Notes: generated by a model from the letters alone, not told the origin. A stretch of 64,000 nt of DNA from Streptomyces sp. WMMB303 (GCF_029351045.1 NZ_JARKIN010000001.1:6601001-6665000), one strand, 5' to 3'; counted from the first letter of the stretch, positions 52,763-60,810 are shown. Numbers and translations: made by a program.

Positions 52763-53961
52763 CCCAGCTCGTTCGCCAGCCCTCTGAACTGGTCGGATGG
52801 TGGCTGGCTCATGGTCAGCAGGTCCGAAACGAGCTGCTTGACCAGAGGCATGGCGCGCACCATCTCCGGTGACAGTTCGCGCGCCTTGAGCAGCGCTTCG
52901 ACCGCGGGTCCGACCTGTCGCCGCTGGGCTTGCGCTCTGGCGATGTCGAGGTTGAAGCGCGTCTGACGCTCCGAGGAGAGCGCGGAGGCGTCAATGTCCC
53001 GTGCGGCTCGCAACGCGACGCCGGCGTCGCCCAGGTCCACCGCCACCGAGACCTCATGCAGGCCGACGTTCGTCGGCCCGAACTCGGTGTTGTAGTCGTT
53101 GCGCCCCTCTCCGACCTGCTGCGCCATGGACCGGGCTTCGCTCAGGAAGTCGTACGCGGCGTCAGCGTCATTCAGGCGTGCGGCGGCGACAGCTCGCTGA
53201 AGCGTCAGAGCGCCACGAAGGGCCACCGCCGCGGCCTCCCCGGAGTCCGTGAGGGGGCGGAGTGCGTCGGCGGCGGTCCCGGAGGCTTGCGCCGCCTGTT
53301 CGAAGTGGCGGGCCCCGAGGAAGACGATGGACAACCGGAACTCCCCGGCCGCCATCAGGAGCGGATCATCAGCGCGCTCGGCAGCGACCACGGCGCGGTC
53401 AACCGCGATCCATGCCGCTTCCGCTTCGCCCATGTTGGCCAGGGCGCCGCTGCACGTGTGGTACATGGCGGCCATCAGCCGGAAGAGCTGCGGACGCTGC
53501 TCTTCGGGGCCGGACCGCACGGCCCCCTCCAGAGAGGGGACCAGCTCTTCCAGGAGTTCCGCCAAGTCCGCGTAGTTCCCGCCGTGCGCAAGGGACCACG
53601 CCCGGTCGACCTGGGCGCTCAGCGCGGGGACATCCGGGGGTTCGTGCCGGCCGAGGATGGCGGTCAGGGAGTGTGCGGCGCTCAGCACCAGGCGAAGCCG
53701 GTTGGCACCTGGGGGCTCGCCGTCTGCGACCGAGGCGACGATCGGAGCCTCGGCGGCCAGTTCCCCCACCGGAAGGTCGAGGGCGTCGGCGACCTTCTCC
53801 AGTACCGTCATGCGGTCGATCCGGCGCACTCCGCGTTCCACCTGGGAGACCCACGCTTCTGAACGCTCCAGGAGCCGGGCGAACTCCTTCTGGGACAGGC
53901 CGCGACGTTTGCGATTGAAGGCGATCTTCCGGCCGAGCGCCTTCGCGTACTCAGTGCTCAA
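52735..53961 (-). CDS. XRE-family regulator with TPR-like domain
   Basis: This is a 408-residue protein. The N-terminal helix-turn-helix is LSQKEFARLLERSEAWVSQVERG; the rest consists of helical repeats of the TPR type, as in peptide-sensing or quorum-type regulators. It likely represses the transfer operon (a KorSA-like role). The start is a TTG at 53961, overlapping the preceding gene by 11 bases, with aaggg seven bases upstream. A GTG at 54009 would overlap the neighbour by 59 bases. Confidence 0.82.
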   Translation of the reverse strand: MSTEYAKALGRKIAFNRKRRGLSQKEFARLLERSEAWVSQVERGVRRIDRMTVLEKVADALDLPVGELAAEAPIVASVADGEPPGANRLRLVLSAAHSLTAILGRHEPPDVPALSAQVDRAWSLAHGGNYADLAELLEELVPSLEGAVRSGPEEQRPQLFRLMAAMYHTCSGALANMGEAEAAWIAVDRAVVAAERADDPLLMAAGEFRLSIVFLGARHFEQAAQASGTAADALRPLTDSGEAAAVALRGALTLQRAVAAARLNDADAAYDFLSEARSMAQQVGEGRNDYNTEFGPTNVGLHEVSVAVDLGDAGVALRAARDIDASALSSERQTRFNLDIARAQAQRRQVGPAVEALLKARELSPEMVRAMPLVKQLVSDLLTMSQPPSDQFRGLANELGVQEVRTST

Positions 53962-54265
53962 CGTCGACGCCCTTGCCGGACGTGAGGTCCAAGCGGTCCA
54001 CCTGGACATCGGCTACGTACAGGTCCCGCTGAGCGAGGAACGTCTGGACGTAGTCCTGCGACTCGTGAGCCTCGAAAGCGCCCCGGTCGCGGTAGAGCTC
54101 GTAGAAGATCCGTTCCAGTGGCCGACCGTCTACGCGGTGAACCGCGTAGATCAGCGTGCCCGGCTCGTTCTCCTTGATCAATTCCCCAGTGCGCGAGACC
54201 AAGGCATCGAATTGCGCCGCGGCGTCCTCGTCCTTGCACGTGAAGCGCACCATCAGCCCGAACAT
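53951..54265 (-). CDS. Antibiotic biosynthesis monooxygenase-like (YgiN-type) protein
   Basis: This is a 104-residue ferredoxin-like fold protein: MFGLMVRFTCKDEDAAAQFD, then LIYAVHRVDGRPLERIFYEL and AFEAHESQDYVQTF. These are the typical ABM/YgiN strand and His-Glu-Ser positions. Such proteins act as small cofactor-free monooxygenases or sensors. The ATG at 54265 has aagggag five bases upstream. It precedes and overlaps the regulator gene, so the two are co-expressed; its job in a mobile element is unknown. Confidence 0.8.
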   Translation of the reverse strand: MFGLMVRFTCKDEDAAAQFDALVSRTGELIKENEPGTLIYAVHRVDGRPLERIFYELYRDRGAFEAHESQDYVQTFLAQRDLYVADVQVDRLDLTSGKGVDVEH

Positions 54266-54474
54266 GCGTTCTCCCTTCACTGATCACTCGTCTCGGCACC
54301 ACACCTCAGCGTGAACCGTATGCGGCGATAACCCGCACGAAAAGTACAATCCCGCATTTGCGCTATCCGCACACGGGGTACGGTGCTGATACTAATTGTA
54401 CGGCTGCGGCTCCTTCGCGTCAGCCGTACCCCAGCTTTGCCGTGCAAACGTGCAGGTCACCCCAGGGAGGGCCG

Positions 54475-54909
54475 ATGTCACGCAACCTCCGAAGCTTGAT
54501 CGTTTCGACGCACCCATTTCCGCACCAGGCACTCAAACATCAGAGCTGCACAGCGCCCCCTCAGCCAGCAAGCTTCCGCCGGCATCGCTCCGGCAGCGCG
54601 ACATCGAAGCGCGCCTACCACTGCGAAGCAGCCGCCTACGCGCCGGCAACGGGCCGGTCCTTCGCGCTCGGGACATGCTCGGCACCCACTCCACGGCTGG
54701 CCCTGCGCTGGCTGCTCCACCGGGCAGGCCACATCGCAGACCAGCTCGACACCCCCGCAGCCAAGCCCGTACTCCACTGGCTCGGCGACCAAGCCGAGCA
54801 CGAGCACGCACTCTCACTCCTGACGCGGGGCGAGACTTACACCTTCACCGTCTTCGACGACACCACCCGGTACGCCCTGTCCGCCCGCGCCACCAGGAGC
54901 GCACGATGA
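54475..54909 (+). CDS. Unknown AICE protein, first of a tandem paralogous pair
   Basis: This is a 144-residue protein with no known domain. From residue 45 onward it aligns with the next gene: Y-x-C-E, then PATG, LG, A-x-TPR-x-A-x-x-W, later W-x-x-D and a final Y-x-x-x-ARA. The region before that is low-complexity and may not be translated, although gggaggg lies just before the ATG at 54475. It overlaps the next gene by four bases. The shared pattern argues that both are genuine proteins. Confidence 0.65.
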   Translation: MSRNLRSLIVSTHPFPHQALKHQSCTAPPQPASFRRHRSGSATSKRAYHCEAAAYAPATGRSFALGTCSAPTPRLALRWLLHRAGHIADQLDTPAAKPVLHWLGDQAEHEHALSLLTRGETYTFTVFDDTTRYALSARATRSAR

Positions 54910-55316
54910 GCCCCGCAACCCTCACCCGGCACGGCTACTGGTGCGAATGCTGGACCCAGAGCCCGGCAACCGGAACCGCCCCCGCCCTACTCGGCTCCTT
55001 CGACGCCACCACCCCGCGGCAAGCCATCCACTGGGTACGCACCAGCCTGCTCACCATCGCACCCGCCCTGGACGACGAGCCCTACCGCCAAGCCCGCTAC
55101 TGGGTGACAGACGGACAGACACACTCAGCCCAAGCACTGCACCACGGGCGCTCCTTCAGCCTCACGCTCACCCAGCACAGCACCCGCATCGCTTGGACTG
55201 CACGACCGGTCTCCTACCTGCCCCTACTCCACCGCCAGGGCAGGCAACTCCCGACCTGCGCCTACGAATTCGCACCCAGGCCACGAACCAGTTGTCGAGT
55301 CTCAGGTGATGATTGA
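54906..55316 (+). CDS. Unknown AICE protein, second paralogue, end altered by IS
   Basis: This is a 136-residue protein sharing with its neighbour the pattern YWCE, PATG, LGS, ATTPRQAIHWV, YWVTDG, ALHHGRSFSLTLT. It begins in an ATGA overlap. An IS481-type element is inserted in codon 130 or so. Without it the frame would run from acc agt straight to cgc gcg taa (57261-57269), so the ancestral protein ended TSRA; now it ends TSCRVSGDD. Length and core are otherwise intact, so it may still function. Confidence 0.65.
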   Translation: MSPATLTRHGYWCECWTQSPATGTAPALLGSFDATTPRQAIHWVRTSLLTIAPALDDEPYRQARYWVTDGQTHSAQALHHGRSFSLTLTQHSTRIAWTARPVSYLPLLHRQGRQLPTCAYEFAPRPRTSCRVSGDD

Positions 55317-57245
55317 CGGGTTGGCGTCAGGTGATGCTTGACGCTTTCCCTAGACGATCTTCCGGCGGTTGTGTTCGCCGGACTTGCGGACCACCACCTC
55401 CTTCCTGGTGACACGCGGGACGGTGGTGATCAGCTCGCCGCTGTGGAATACCCGGATCGATGTCTCGTCCAGGTGGGCGGTGACGACCTGGTGCGCATAG
55501 CCGCGGCCGAGCTGGACGCGCTGTCCGGCGATCATGAAGCCGCCGACACTGCTGACCGTCCGTTCGGTGATCTGCTCGGCTGGCGGAGGCAGCAGCGGTG
55601 ACGGCCCGGCCGGACGAGCACCTTGCAGGCGCCCGCATGCAGAGGGCGGCAGAGGGCTGGGCAGGGTGGCCTGCAAGACACGCTGCTCGTCCAGGACCTG
55701 AAGGACTTTCCCGTCGAGCCGGAGGGTGACCCGCTGTCCGGCGAACGGCCAGCCGATCAGGACCTTGTCACCGCCCAGGCCGACGTAGCCGACCGCGTTC
55801 ACGGTCCGGTCCACCTCCACCACCCCCTTCGTGTCCTGCGCCGGTCTGGGATCCTCCGCCCAGGGCCCGGCGGGCCGGGCGCCCCCGCCTGCCAGCAGGG
55901 CTTTGAGGTCGCGGCCGGACAGCTTCGAGGGCAGCGTCTTGTGCCGACCGCCGCCGATCAACACGTGCAGCCGGTTCACGTCGATCCGCAAGGTCACCGT
56001 GATGCCGGCCAGTGCCGGACCGAACCAGACCTGCTGACCACGCAGGCTCAGGTTCCCCGACGCAGGCACCACCCGCTCCAGCTCGATCGCACCGACCTCT
56101 CCCTCCGCCATCGGCCAAACCGCCGCGACCGGCTCGGGAGGAGACACTGGGACATCAGGTTGGGGGACGGGGTCGAGGCGGGCGGGCAGCACCACCGGCA
56201 GCGCATCCTGCTCGGACCGCGGCCGGGAAACGAACCGGCTGGCCGGGACGGCCATCTCCAGTCCCTGGTGCGGCCGCATCCGGTTGTAGTCCTCCAGCCA
56301 GGCATCCACCGCCGCCTGCGCAGCCGCCAGGTCGACGAACGGATCACGCCGGTCGAGGAGTTCGCGCCGCAGAGTCTGGTGGAAGCGTTCGATCTTCCCC
56401 GTGGTCGTCGGGGACTGCGGCTTCGTCAGCCGGTGAGCGATGCCGTTCTCCCGGCAGATCCGGTCGAACATCGTCTCTCCGGGCTTGCCGGGACTGAAGC
56501 GGGAGGTGAACTGCTTGCCGTTGTCCGTCAGCACCTCGCCGGGCACTCCGAACCGCACCAGTGCCTCGCCGAAGGCCAGACACACCGCTCGGGCCGTGGC
56601 CCGCTGCACCACTTTCGCGATCACCATGAACCGGGAGTGGTCATCGATCCCGGTGACCATCTTGCACTCGCTGCCGTCCGCCAGCAGGATGTCGCCGACG
56701 ATGTCCATCTGCCACAGTTCCATCGACGCCGACCGCTCCCACCTGCGGTAATCCGACCGGCGACGCTTACGCACCCCGGGCTCAACAAGTCCGTTGCGGA
56801 CCAGGACTCGATAGACCGTCGCCCGGGACGGCACCGGCGTGATGCCCCTGCGTTCCACCTCGTGCACCAGCCGACGCGGGCCCCAGCCGCGATGCCGGCG
56901 CCGCAGTTCACACACCACCGCCTCCACCTCCGCCGCTATCCGGTGCGGGCACGAGTCCGGCCGGTGCGACCGGTCCGCCAGCCCCGGCAGACCCGACTGC
57001 TCGTACTTGCGCACCCACGAGTGCACTGACTGCCTCGACACCCCATACCGGGCGGCGACTTGGGTGACCGGAACCCCCGCGGCGACCTCCATCACCGCGT
57101 GATACCGCTGCTCGACCACGCTCAGCTCCACCAGCACGGCCCCGGCCCTCCCTGCACGCGGATACGACGCGCACAGCAAAGCCGAGACAAGCGGTGTCAA
57201 GCATCAGGTGAAGCCACAACGTCAAGCATCAACCGAGACAAGACA
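55293..57245. mobile_element. IS481-family insertion sequence
   Basis: This is 1953 bp long. Its ends are imperfect inverted repeats, TGTCGAGTCTCAGGTGATG on the left and, on the complement of the right end, TGTCTTGTCTCGGTTGATG. Inside each end is a second copy of TGATGCTTGAC. It is flanked by an exact 15-bp target duplication, aggccacgaaccagt, at 55278-55292 and 57246-57260. One transposase gene fills it. Confidence 0.92.
55350..57137 (-). CDS. IS481-family DDE transposase with triple C-terminal repeat
   Basis: This is a 595-residue protein. An N-terminal helix-turn-helix (VTQVAARYGVSRQSVHSWVRK) is followed by an rve integrase core with D145 (WQMDIVGD), D205 (VLTDNGKQF) and E250 (TTGKIERFHQ). 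After the core come three copies of a beta-type unit of about 50 residues (around 355-403, 442-492 and 525-575), sharing VxxxG...V..G...A...VT...D...L.V and ending TLP or TVP. Typical IS481 transposases have at most one. The GTG at 57137 has gggaggg upstream; a TTG at 57200 is inside the terminal repeat region. Confidence 0.93.
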   Translation of the reverse strand: MLVELSVVEQRYHAVMEVAAGVPVTQVAARYGVSRQSVHSWVRKYEQSGLPGLADRSHRPDSCPHRIAAEVEAVVCELRRRHRGWGPRRLVHEVERRGITPVPSRATVYRVLVRNGLVEPGVRKRRRSDYRRWERSASMELWQMDIVGDILLADGSECKMVTGIDDHSRFMVIAKVVQRATARAVCLAFGEALVRFGVPGEVLTDNGKQFTSRFSPGKPGETMFDRICRENGIAHRLTKPQSPTTTGKIERFHQTLRRELLDRRDPFVDLAAAQAAVDAWLEDYNRMRPHQGLEMAVPASRFVSRPRSEQDALPVVLPARLDPVPQPDVPVSPPEPVAAVWPMAEGEVGAIELERVVPASGNLSLRGQQVWFGPALAGITVTLRIDVNRLHVLIGGGRHKTLPSKLSGRDLKALLAGGGARPAGPWAEDPRPAQDTKGVVEVDRTVNAVGYVGLGGDKVLIGWPFAGQRVTLRLDGKVLQVLDEQRVLQATLPSPLPPSACGRLQGARPAGPSPLLPPPAEQITERTVSSVGGFMIAGQRVQLGRGYAHQVVTAHLDETSIRVFHSGELITTVPRVTRKEVVVRKSGEHNRRKIV

Positions 57246-57291
57246 AGGCCACGAACCAGTCGCGCGTAACAACTTTCTCTACGACTTCAAG

Positions 57292-57313
57292 GCGGCCCGC
57301 TGACGCGGGCCGC
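57292..57313 (+). terminator. Stem-loop downstream of the paralogue pair
   Basis: GCGGCCCGC (57292-57300) pairs with GCGGGCCGC (57305-57313) across TGAC. Before the IS arrived it lay about 25 bases past the stop of the second paralogue. The remaining bases up to 57676 contain no supported gene. Confidence 0.6.
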
Positions 57314-57676
57314 GCGCGCTGGCGGCCCGTGGCCGCCGCCCGCTCCTGTCTCCGCCTCGCTCCGCGTCGACCTCGGACCGCTCAGCGCGCAACCCGAAAC
57401 AGCAATCCGCCAGCACAAACACAGCCAAGCTCCCGAGACCAACAGCCGACAGGCCCGTGGCGCGGCGCCCAGTCTCGTCGCGGTCTGCGGGCCGGTCGCG
57501 CCATCGTGAAGTGGCCGGCTGGGGCTGCGCGGAGGCGCCTGCGGGTCAAAGATCAGAGCCCGAAAGCGTGGCTGATGCCGGTGGGTGGCTGAGGAGGCCA
57601 CGTGACGGTGCTCAGGCTCCTGTCCCATCATCGGGGCTGACTTTCCCCGCCCGATGCCGTTTGCAAAGCTGACGTC

Positions 57677-58015
57677 ATGAAGCGTGATAACGCAGTGGCC
57701 CCGAAGATGGTTGAACTCTTCGACCCAGAGCCCGAAAGGTGGGGGTTTCGTGGCGACCCTCACGTCTGGCGGGCTCTTCGCGACCACCTGTCGAAGACGG
57801 ACGTCCCGGCATCGGTTGCCGAGGCGGTCAGCCTGTTGCGGGTGGCGTTCAGTGAGCTCGTGGGGGTTGACCTTGTCACCAATGCTGAGTCATCGGTGTA
57901 CCGCGAGCAGTTCGCCCATGGTGGTATGTCCAGTGGGATGGTCTGTCTCGACACGTGGCGAGACAGATTGCTGCCCCTGCTCGCAGAGCGCGCGAAGGTG
58001 CTGTTGGAGCCCTGA
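57677..58015 (+). CDS. Hypothetical protein near the right end of the AICE
   Basis: This is a 112-residue protein starting MKRDNAVAPKMVELFDPEPERWGFRGDPHVW. It shows alternating charged helices and no recognised domain. Its composition (more A/T and Asn/Lys than the surroundings) and steady codon bias suggest that it is real. It is the last gene before the right attachment site and reads outward. Function is unknown. Confidence 0.55.
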   Translation: MKRDNAVAPKMVELFDPEPERWGFRGDPHVWRALRDHLSKTDVPASVAEAVSLLRVAFSELVGVDLVTNAESSVYREQFAHGGMSSGMVCLDTWRDRLLPLLAERAKVLLEP

Positions 58016-58103
58016 CTACAGCGGCCACGCCTCGAAGAACGCATCGAGGGCGCGGGCGGGGCACAACGGGGAGCACGGGCCAGCTGGCAGAAGAGCGAGT
58101 TGG

Positions 58104-58133
58104 GTTGCTGTACAGCAGCGCGGTACAGCAACC
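58104..58133. promoter_or_regulatory. Candidate integrase arm-type site, right
   Basis: GTTGCTGTAC (58104-58113) and GTACAGCAAC (58123-58132) form an inverted pair. The stretch 58111-58133 matches the left-end site at 46108-46130 in 21 of 23 positions. It lies 82 bp inside the right attachment core. The region 58016-58214 holds no gene. Confidence 0.5.
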
Positions 58134-58214
58134 ACCGCGGCCACCAGCAGTCTGCGCCAGCCGCAGCAGCCCTGCCACAGGCCCCAACCGACCTCACCAC
58201 CCACCCCGCCCGTA

Positions 58215-58259
58215 GTTCGGGACGAAGAGGTCGTGGGTTCAAATCCCGCCACCCCGACA
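58215..58259. repeat. Attachment site copy, distal end (attR)
   Basis: This is a perfect 45-bp copy of the tRNA-Pro 3' end. No 5' half precedes it, so it is not a tRNA gene. Confidence 0.95.
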
Positions 58260-58271
58260 GTGAAGTACCAG

Positions 58272-58310
58272 GTCAGGGGCCTGATCCAGTAAGTGGATCA
58301 GGCCCCTGAC
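58272..58310 (+). terminator. Original chromosomal tRNA-Pro terminator
   Basis: A perfect 17-bp stem (58272-58288 with 58294-58310, arm GTCAGGGGCCTGATCCA) and a 5-base loop lie just past the distal attachment site. A second stem, CTGGGAGAAG (58339-58348) with CTTCTCCCAG (58360-58369), follows. The first presumably ended the tRNA transcript before the element integrated. No gene is supported from 58310 to 58567. Confidence 0.8.
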
Positions 58311-58567
58311 GGGTTCCTGGAGATTGTTTGGGAGAAATCTGGGAGAAGATCTTGGTCGGCTTCTCCCAGGAACAGTCTCCAGTGCCGCAGGAAGAGCGGC
58401 GCCTACGCGCCCTCGGGTCTGCGCGTTCGCGAATCCAGGGCTCGTAGCTGACCAGGAACACCGCGGCGGGCCCCACCACCGGTCGATAAGGACACCGCAT
58501 ATGGCAGGTCATCGCTCAGCGCCTCCCCACGACCACGCCCGCGCGCTCGCCCAGCGAGTACGTGCGC

Positions 58568-58639
58568 GGCCTTGAACTCCGGCGTGAACGAGCGGCGAGG
58601 ACGCGGCTTCTTCTTCCCCATGCTCTCCATGATGGACAT
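58568..58639 (-). pseudogene. IS3-family transposase OrfA remnant
   Basis: Only the first 24 or so codons remain: MSIMESMGKKKPRPRRSFTP then EFKA, the usual start of IS3-group OrfA proteins in Streptomyces. The frame then becomes meaningless. Upstream, toward 58690, the sequence (complement TTGATTCGGTTTGACGGACA) looks like the terminal repeat of that IS. Confidence 0.7.
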
Positions 58640-58683
58640 CCTTCCGGGGCGACGCCCCTGATCTCGATGTCCGTCAAACCGAA

Positions 58684-59055
58684 TCAAGCCCAGATCCCGT
58701 ACTGCTGGCGCAGGATCGGTAAGGCTCTGCGTCGGGCCGCGGCAGGGTCGGCGATCAGGGTGTCTCTGATAAGGGTGACGCGCCCGGAGGGGCGATGAGT
58801 GGGGATGGTCAGCCACCGGTTCGGGCCAAGGCCGTCGAGTGTGGCGATGCGGGCGCGGTGCTGGTAGTCGCGGCGGGCGAACTGCACGTCGTCCAGGACG
58901 ATCCAGTGGTCCGACGCGAACAGCTTGGCCAGCGTGGTCAGCCGGGGCATGAAGTTGGGCTGGTGGATGGCGCACAGGCTGCTCGGGGAGGAGAGTTCAG
59001 GAAGCGATGAGGCGGCTGGTGAAGTCGGCGTGGATGAGGGATTCGTACGCAGCAT
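58684..59055 (-). pseudogene. WbqC-like protein, truncated by the IS3 remnant
   Basis: The conserved N-terminal half of a WbqC family protein is present: AIHQPNFMPRLTTLAKLF, then VLDDVQFARRDYQHR and NRWLTIPTHRPSG. Full-length members have about 220-240 residues; here translation stops (YGIWA then stop) exactly where the IS3 end begins. WbqC proteins are linked to glycan or acyl transfer in surface polysaccharide loci; their reaction is unclear. The start is uncertain (ATG 59055 overlaps the YdcF gene by 59 bases; a CTG near 58976 fits the domain better). Confidence 0.7.
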
Positions 59056-59665
59056 GCACGTCCTCCGGGACCTCCTGCTCGATGGCGAACCCGAGCTTCG
59101 GATACTCGATCACCCGCTGGAGGTCGCCGACGAGCATGTCCACCACGAGCTTCTCGTCGCCGATGGACTTGAGGTAGTCGTCGAACTCCAGGGTTTCCGA
59201 GGCGCACACCATCTCGACCTCGGGCCACAGCTTGCGGGCGGTGGCGTACGACCGCCGTTCCATGTAGGGCTTGGAGACCAGCAGCACCTTCTCCGGGGTG
59301 ATGCCGGCGTCGGCCAGGACCTCGCGGGCGAGGGTGATGTTCTGCCCGGTGTTCGCGGCGTGGGGCTCCAGCAGGATCGCTGAAGCGGGGACGTCGAGGT
59401 CGATGGCGTGCTCGCGGAAGTGGACCGCTTCGCCGCGTGGGAAGACCTTGGCGGTGGTCGGGCTGTTGCCGCCGGTGAAGACCAGCGTGGGGAAGAGACC
59501 CGCGTGGTACAGCTCGGCGGCGCGCGTGGCCACCCCCAGGTCGTGGCTGCCCAGGCCGATCGCCACGTCCGCGGGGTGGGCCTGGTGGTGCATCTGGTGG
59601 TAGTCCCAGATCGCCTTGGCCTGGTGCCACTGGTCTTCGGTGATGACCTGCTGGCAGTCACTCAT
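58997..59665 (-). CDS. YdcF/DUF218 family protein
   Basis: This is a 222-residue protein with the DUF218 motifs IGLGSHDLGVATRAAEL, TLVFTGGNSPTT, NTGQNITLAREVL and LLVSKPYMERRS. It lacks the usual membrane helices of ElyC/SanA and is a soluble YdcF-type member, a Rossmann-like fold reported to bind SAM in E. coli YdcF. Its ATG overlaps the stop of the TPR regulator (ATGA), and the truncated WbqC gene follows it, so the three genes formed one operon. Confidence 0.88.
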   Translation of the reverse strand: MSDCQQVITEDQWHQAKAIWDYHQMHHQAHPADVAIGLGSHDLGVATRAAELYHAGLFPTLVFTGGNSPTTAKVFPRGEAVHFREHAIDLDVPASAILLEPHAANTGQNITLAREVLADAGITPEKVLLVSKPYMERRSYATARKLWPEVEMVCASETLEFDDYLKSIGDEKLVVDMLVGDLQRVIEYPKLGFAIEQEVPEDVHAAYESLIHADFTSRLIAS

Positions 59666-60786
59666 GCGTTCGTCTCCCTGATCACCGTCGGCGGGGCCCC
59701 GGGCGGCCCCTCACTGCTGGCCTTGACGCTCTCGATACTGCGCAGTTGGTGCACGAGGCCGTACTGCGCGGCCGTCCGAGCGGCCTGGCCGAGAACGCGT
59801 AACCCATCATCGCGGGTCGCCGCGTCGGACAGCAGGATGTGGCCGTGAGCGGTGTCCAGTCGTACGCGTTGCATCGGTGAGTCGCTGCTCCCACTGCTTC
59901 GGGCGATGTCGATGAAGTGCAGGGCTTGGGTGAGGTCCCCGACGCCCCGGCGGGCCAGGGCGAGCTTCTGATGGGCCACCGACCAGTCGTCGGGTTCGGT
60001 GAGGTCTTCGAATTCACGGGTCGCGGCCTGCATCACGCGGGTCGCGTAGTCGTGGTTGCCGTCCTTGCTGAGTGCGGTGCCCACCCACAGGCGGGCTCTG
60101 GCCCGGTCACGGCGAGAGAGCCGGTCGTCGACGGCGAGCGTCTCGTACGTACGGGCCGACGTCTCCAGGTCACCGGACATCTCCGCGACGACCGCGAGGG
60201 ACAGATCGAGCTGGGCGACACGGCGGGGAATGTCGAGCTGGGTGAAGATCGAGCGCGCGCCCGCGTAGGAGTGGCGTGCGGACAGTGGTCCGAGCACCGC
60301 GCCCTGATCGCGCTTGAGGTCTCCGAGTAACGCGGTGGATCGGGCGTAGAGGTACAGGCCCTTGTCATCGAGTTCGGCGGCCGTGAAACGGTTGAGCCAT
60401 CGGCCCAGCAGGCTGTCGGCGAAGGTGAAGTTCTGCCGGGACAAGGCGACGACGGCACGGTCCAGGTCGTCGGTCCACGACTCGTACTCCCAGGCTCTGG
60501 GCCCGGCAGCCGTCACCCGGCGTCCAGCTGCCACCTGCCCGGGGCCGGCCATCTCCGACAGGAGCGTTTCGAAGCGCAGGTGCACGGAGGCATCGGCGCG
60601 ACCGAGCGCGGTGTCGAGAATGGCCTGCGTGTCGGGGCGGGGCTCGGTCACGGACCGGAGCTTTTCCCACTTCGAGATGGTCGCGACGGCGAGACCGAGG
60701 CGCTCGGCGAAAGCACGCACGCTCAGGCGGAGGGCGAGCCGTAGGGCTCTGGCCTCCAGGCCGGTCCAGTGGTGCACGGTCGCCAC
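59662..60786 (-). CDS. XRE regulator with TPR-like C-terminal domain
   Basis: This is a 374-residue protein. An N-terminal helix-turn-helix (ALRLSVRAFAERLGLAVATISKWEK) is followed by about 280 residues of helical repeats resembling TPRs (YARSTALLGDLKRDQG, ARTYETLAVDDRLSRRDRARA and others). GTG 60786 is chosen because aagggag lies six bases upstream; ATG 60810 is in frame but lacks one. It is divergent from the radical SAM operon across 154 bases, the usual position of a dedicated regulator. Confidence 0.85.
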   Translation of the reverse strand: MATVHHWTGLEARALRLALRLSVRAFAERLGLAVATISKWEKLRSVTEPRPDTQAILDTALGRADASVHLRFETLLSEMAGPGQVAAGRRVTAAGPRAWEYESWTDDLDRAVVALSRQNFTFADSLLGRWLNRFTAAELDDKGLYLYARSTALLGDLKRDQGAVLGPLSARHSYAGARSIFTQLDIPRRVAQLDLSLAVVAEMSGDLETSARTYETLAVDDRLSRRDRARARLWVGTALSKDGNHDYATRVMQAATREFEDLTEPDDWSVAHQKLALARRGVGDLTQALHFIDIARSSGSSDSPMQRVRLDTAHGHILLSDAATRDDGLRVLGQAARTAAQYGLVHQLRSIESVKASSEGPPGAPPTVIRETNA

Positions 60787-60810
60787 GCGTCGCTCCCTTC
60801 CACCAGCCAT

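Larger units (their letters stand above)
46015..58259. mobile_element. Integrated pSAM2-type AICE in tRNA-Pro
   Basis: A 12.2-kb actinomycete integrative and conjugative element is bounded by 45-bp perfect direct repeats. It carries a complete set of functions: tyrosine integrase and excisionase next to the tRNA, a rolling-circle-type initiator, several Spd and mobility proteins, one FtsK-like translocase for double-stranded DNA transfer, and an XRE regulator. Gene order int-xis-rep-spd-tra-regulator matches pSAM2 and relatives. The core genes look intact, so it may still excise, apart from one IS insertion at the far end. Confidence 0.93.

Noticed and set aside
58201..58262. A second tRNA-Pro
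   Set aside because: Only the 3' half is present; the acceptor 5' strand and D arm are missing, so it is an attachment site.
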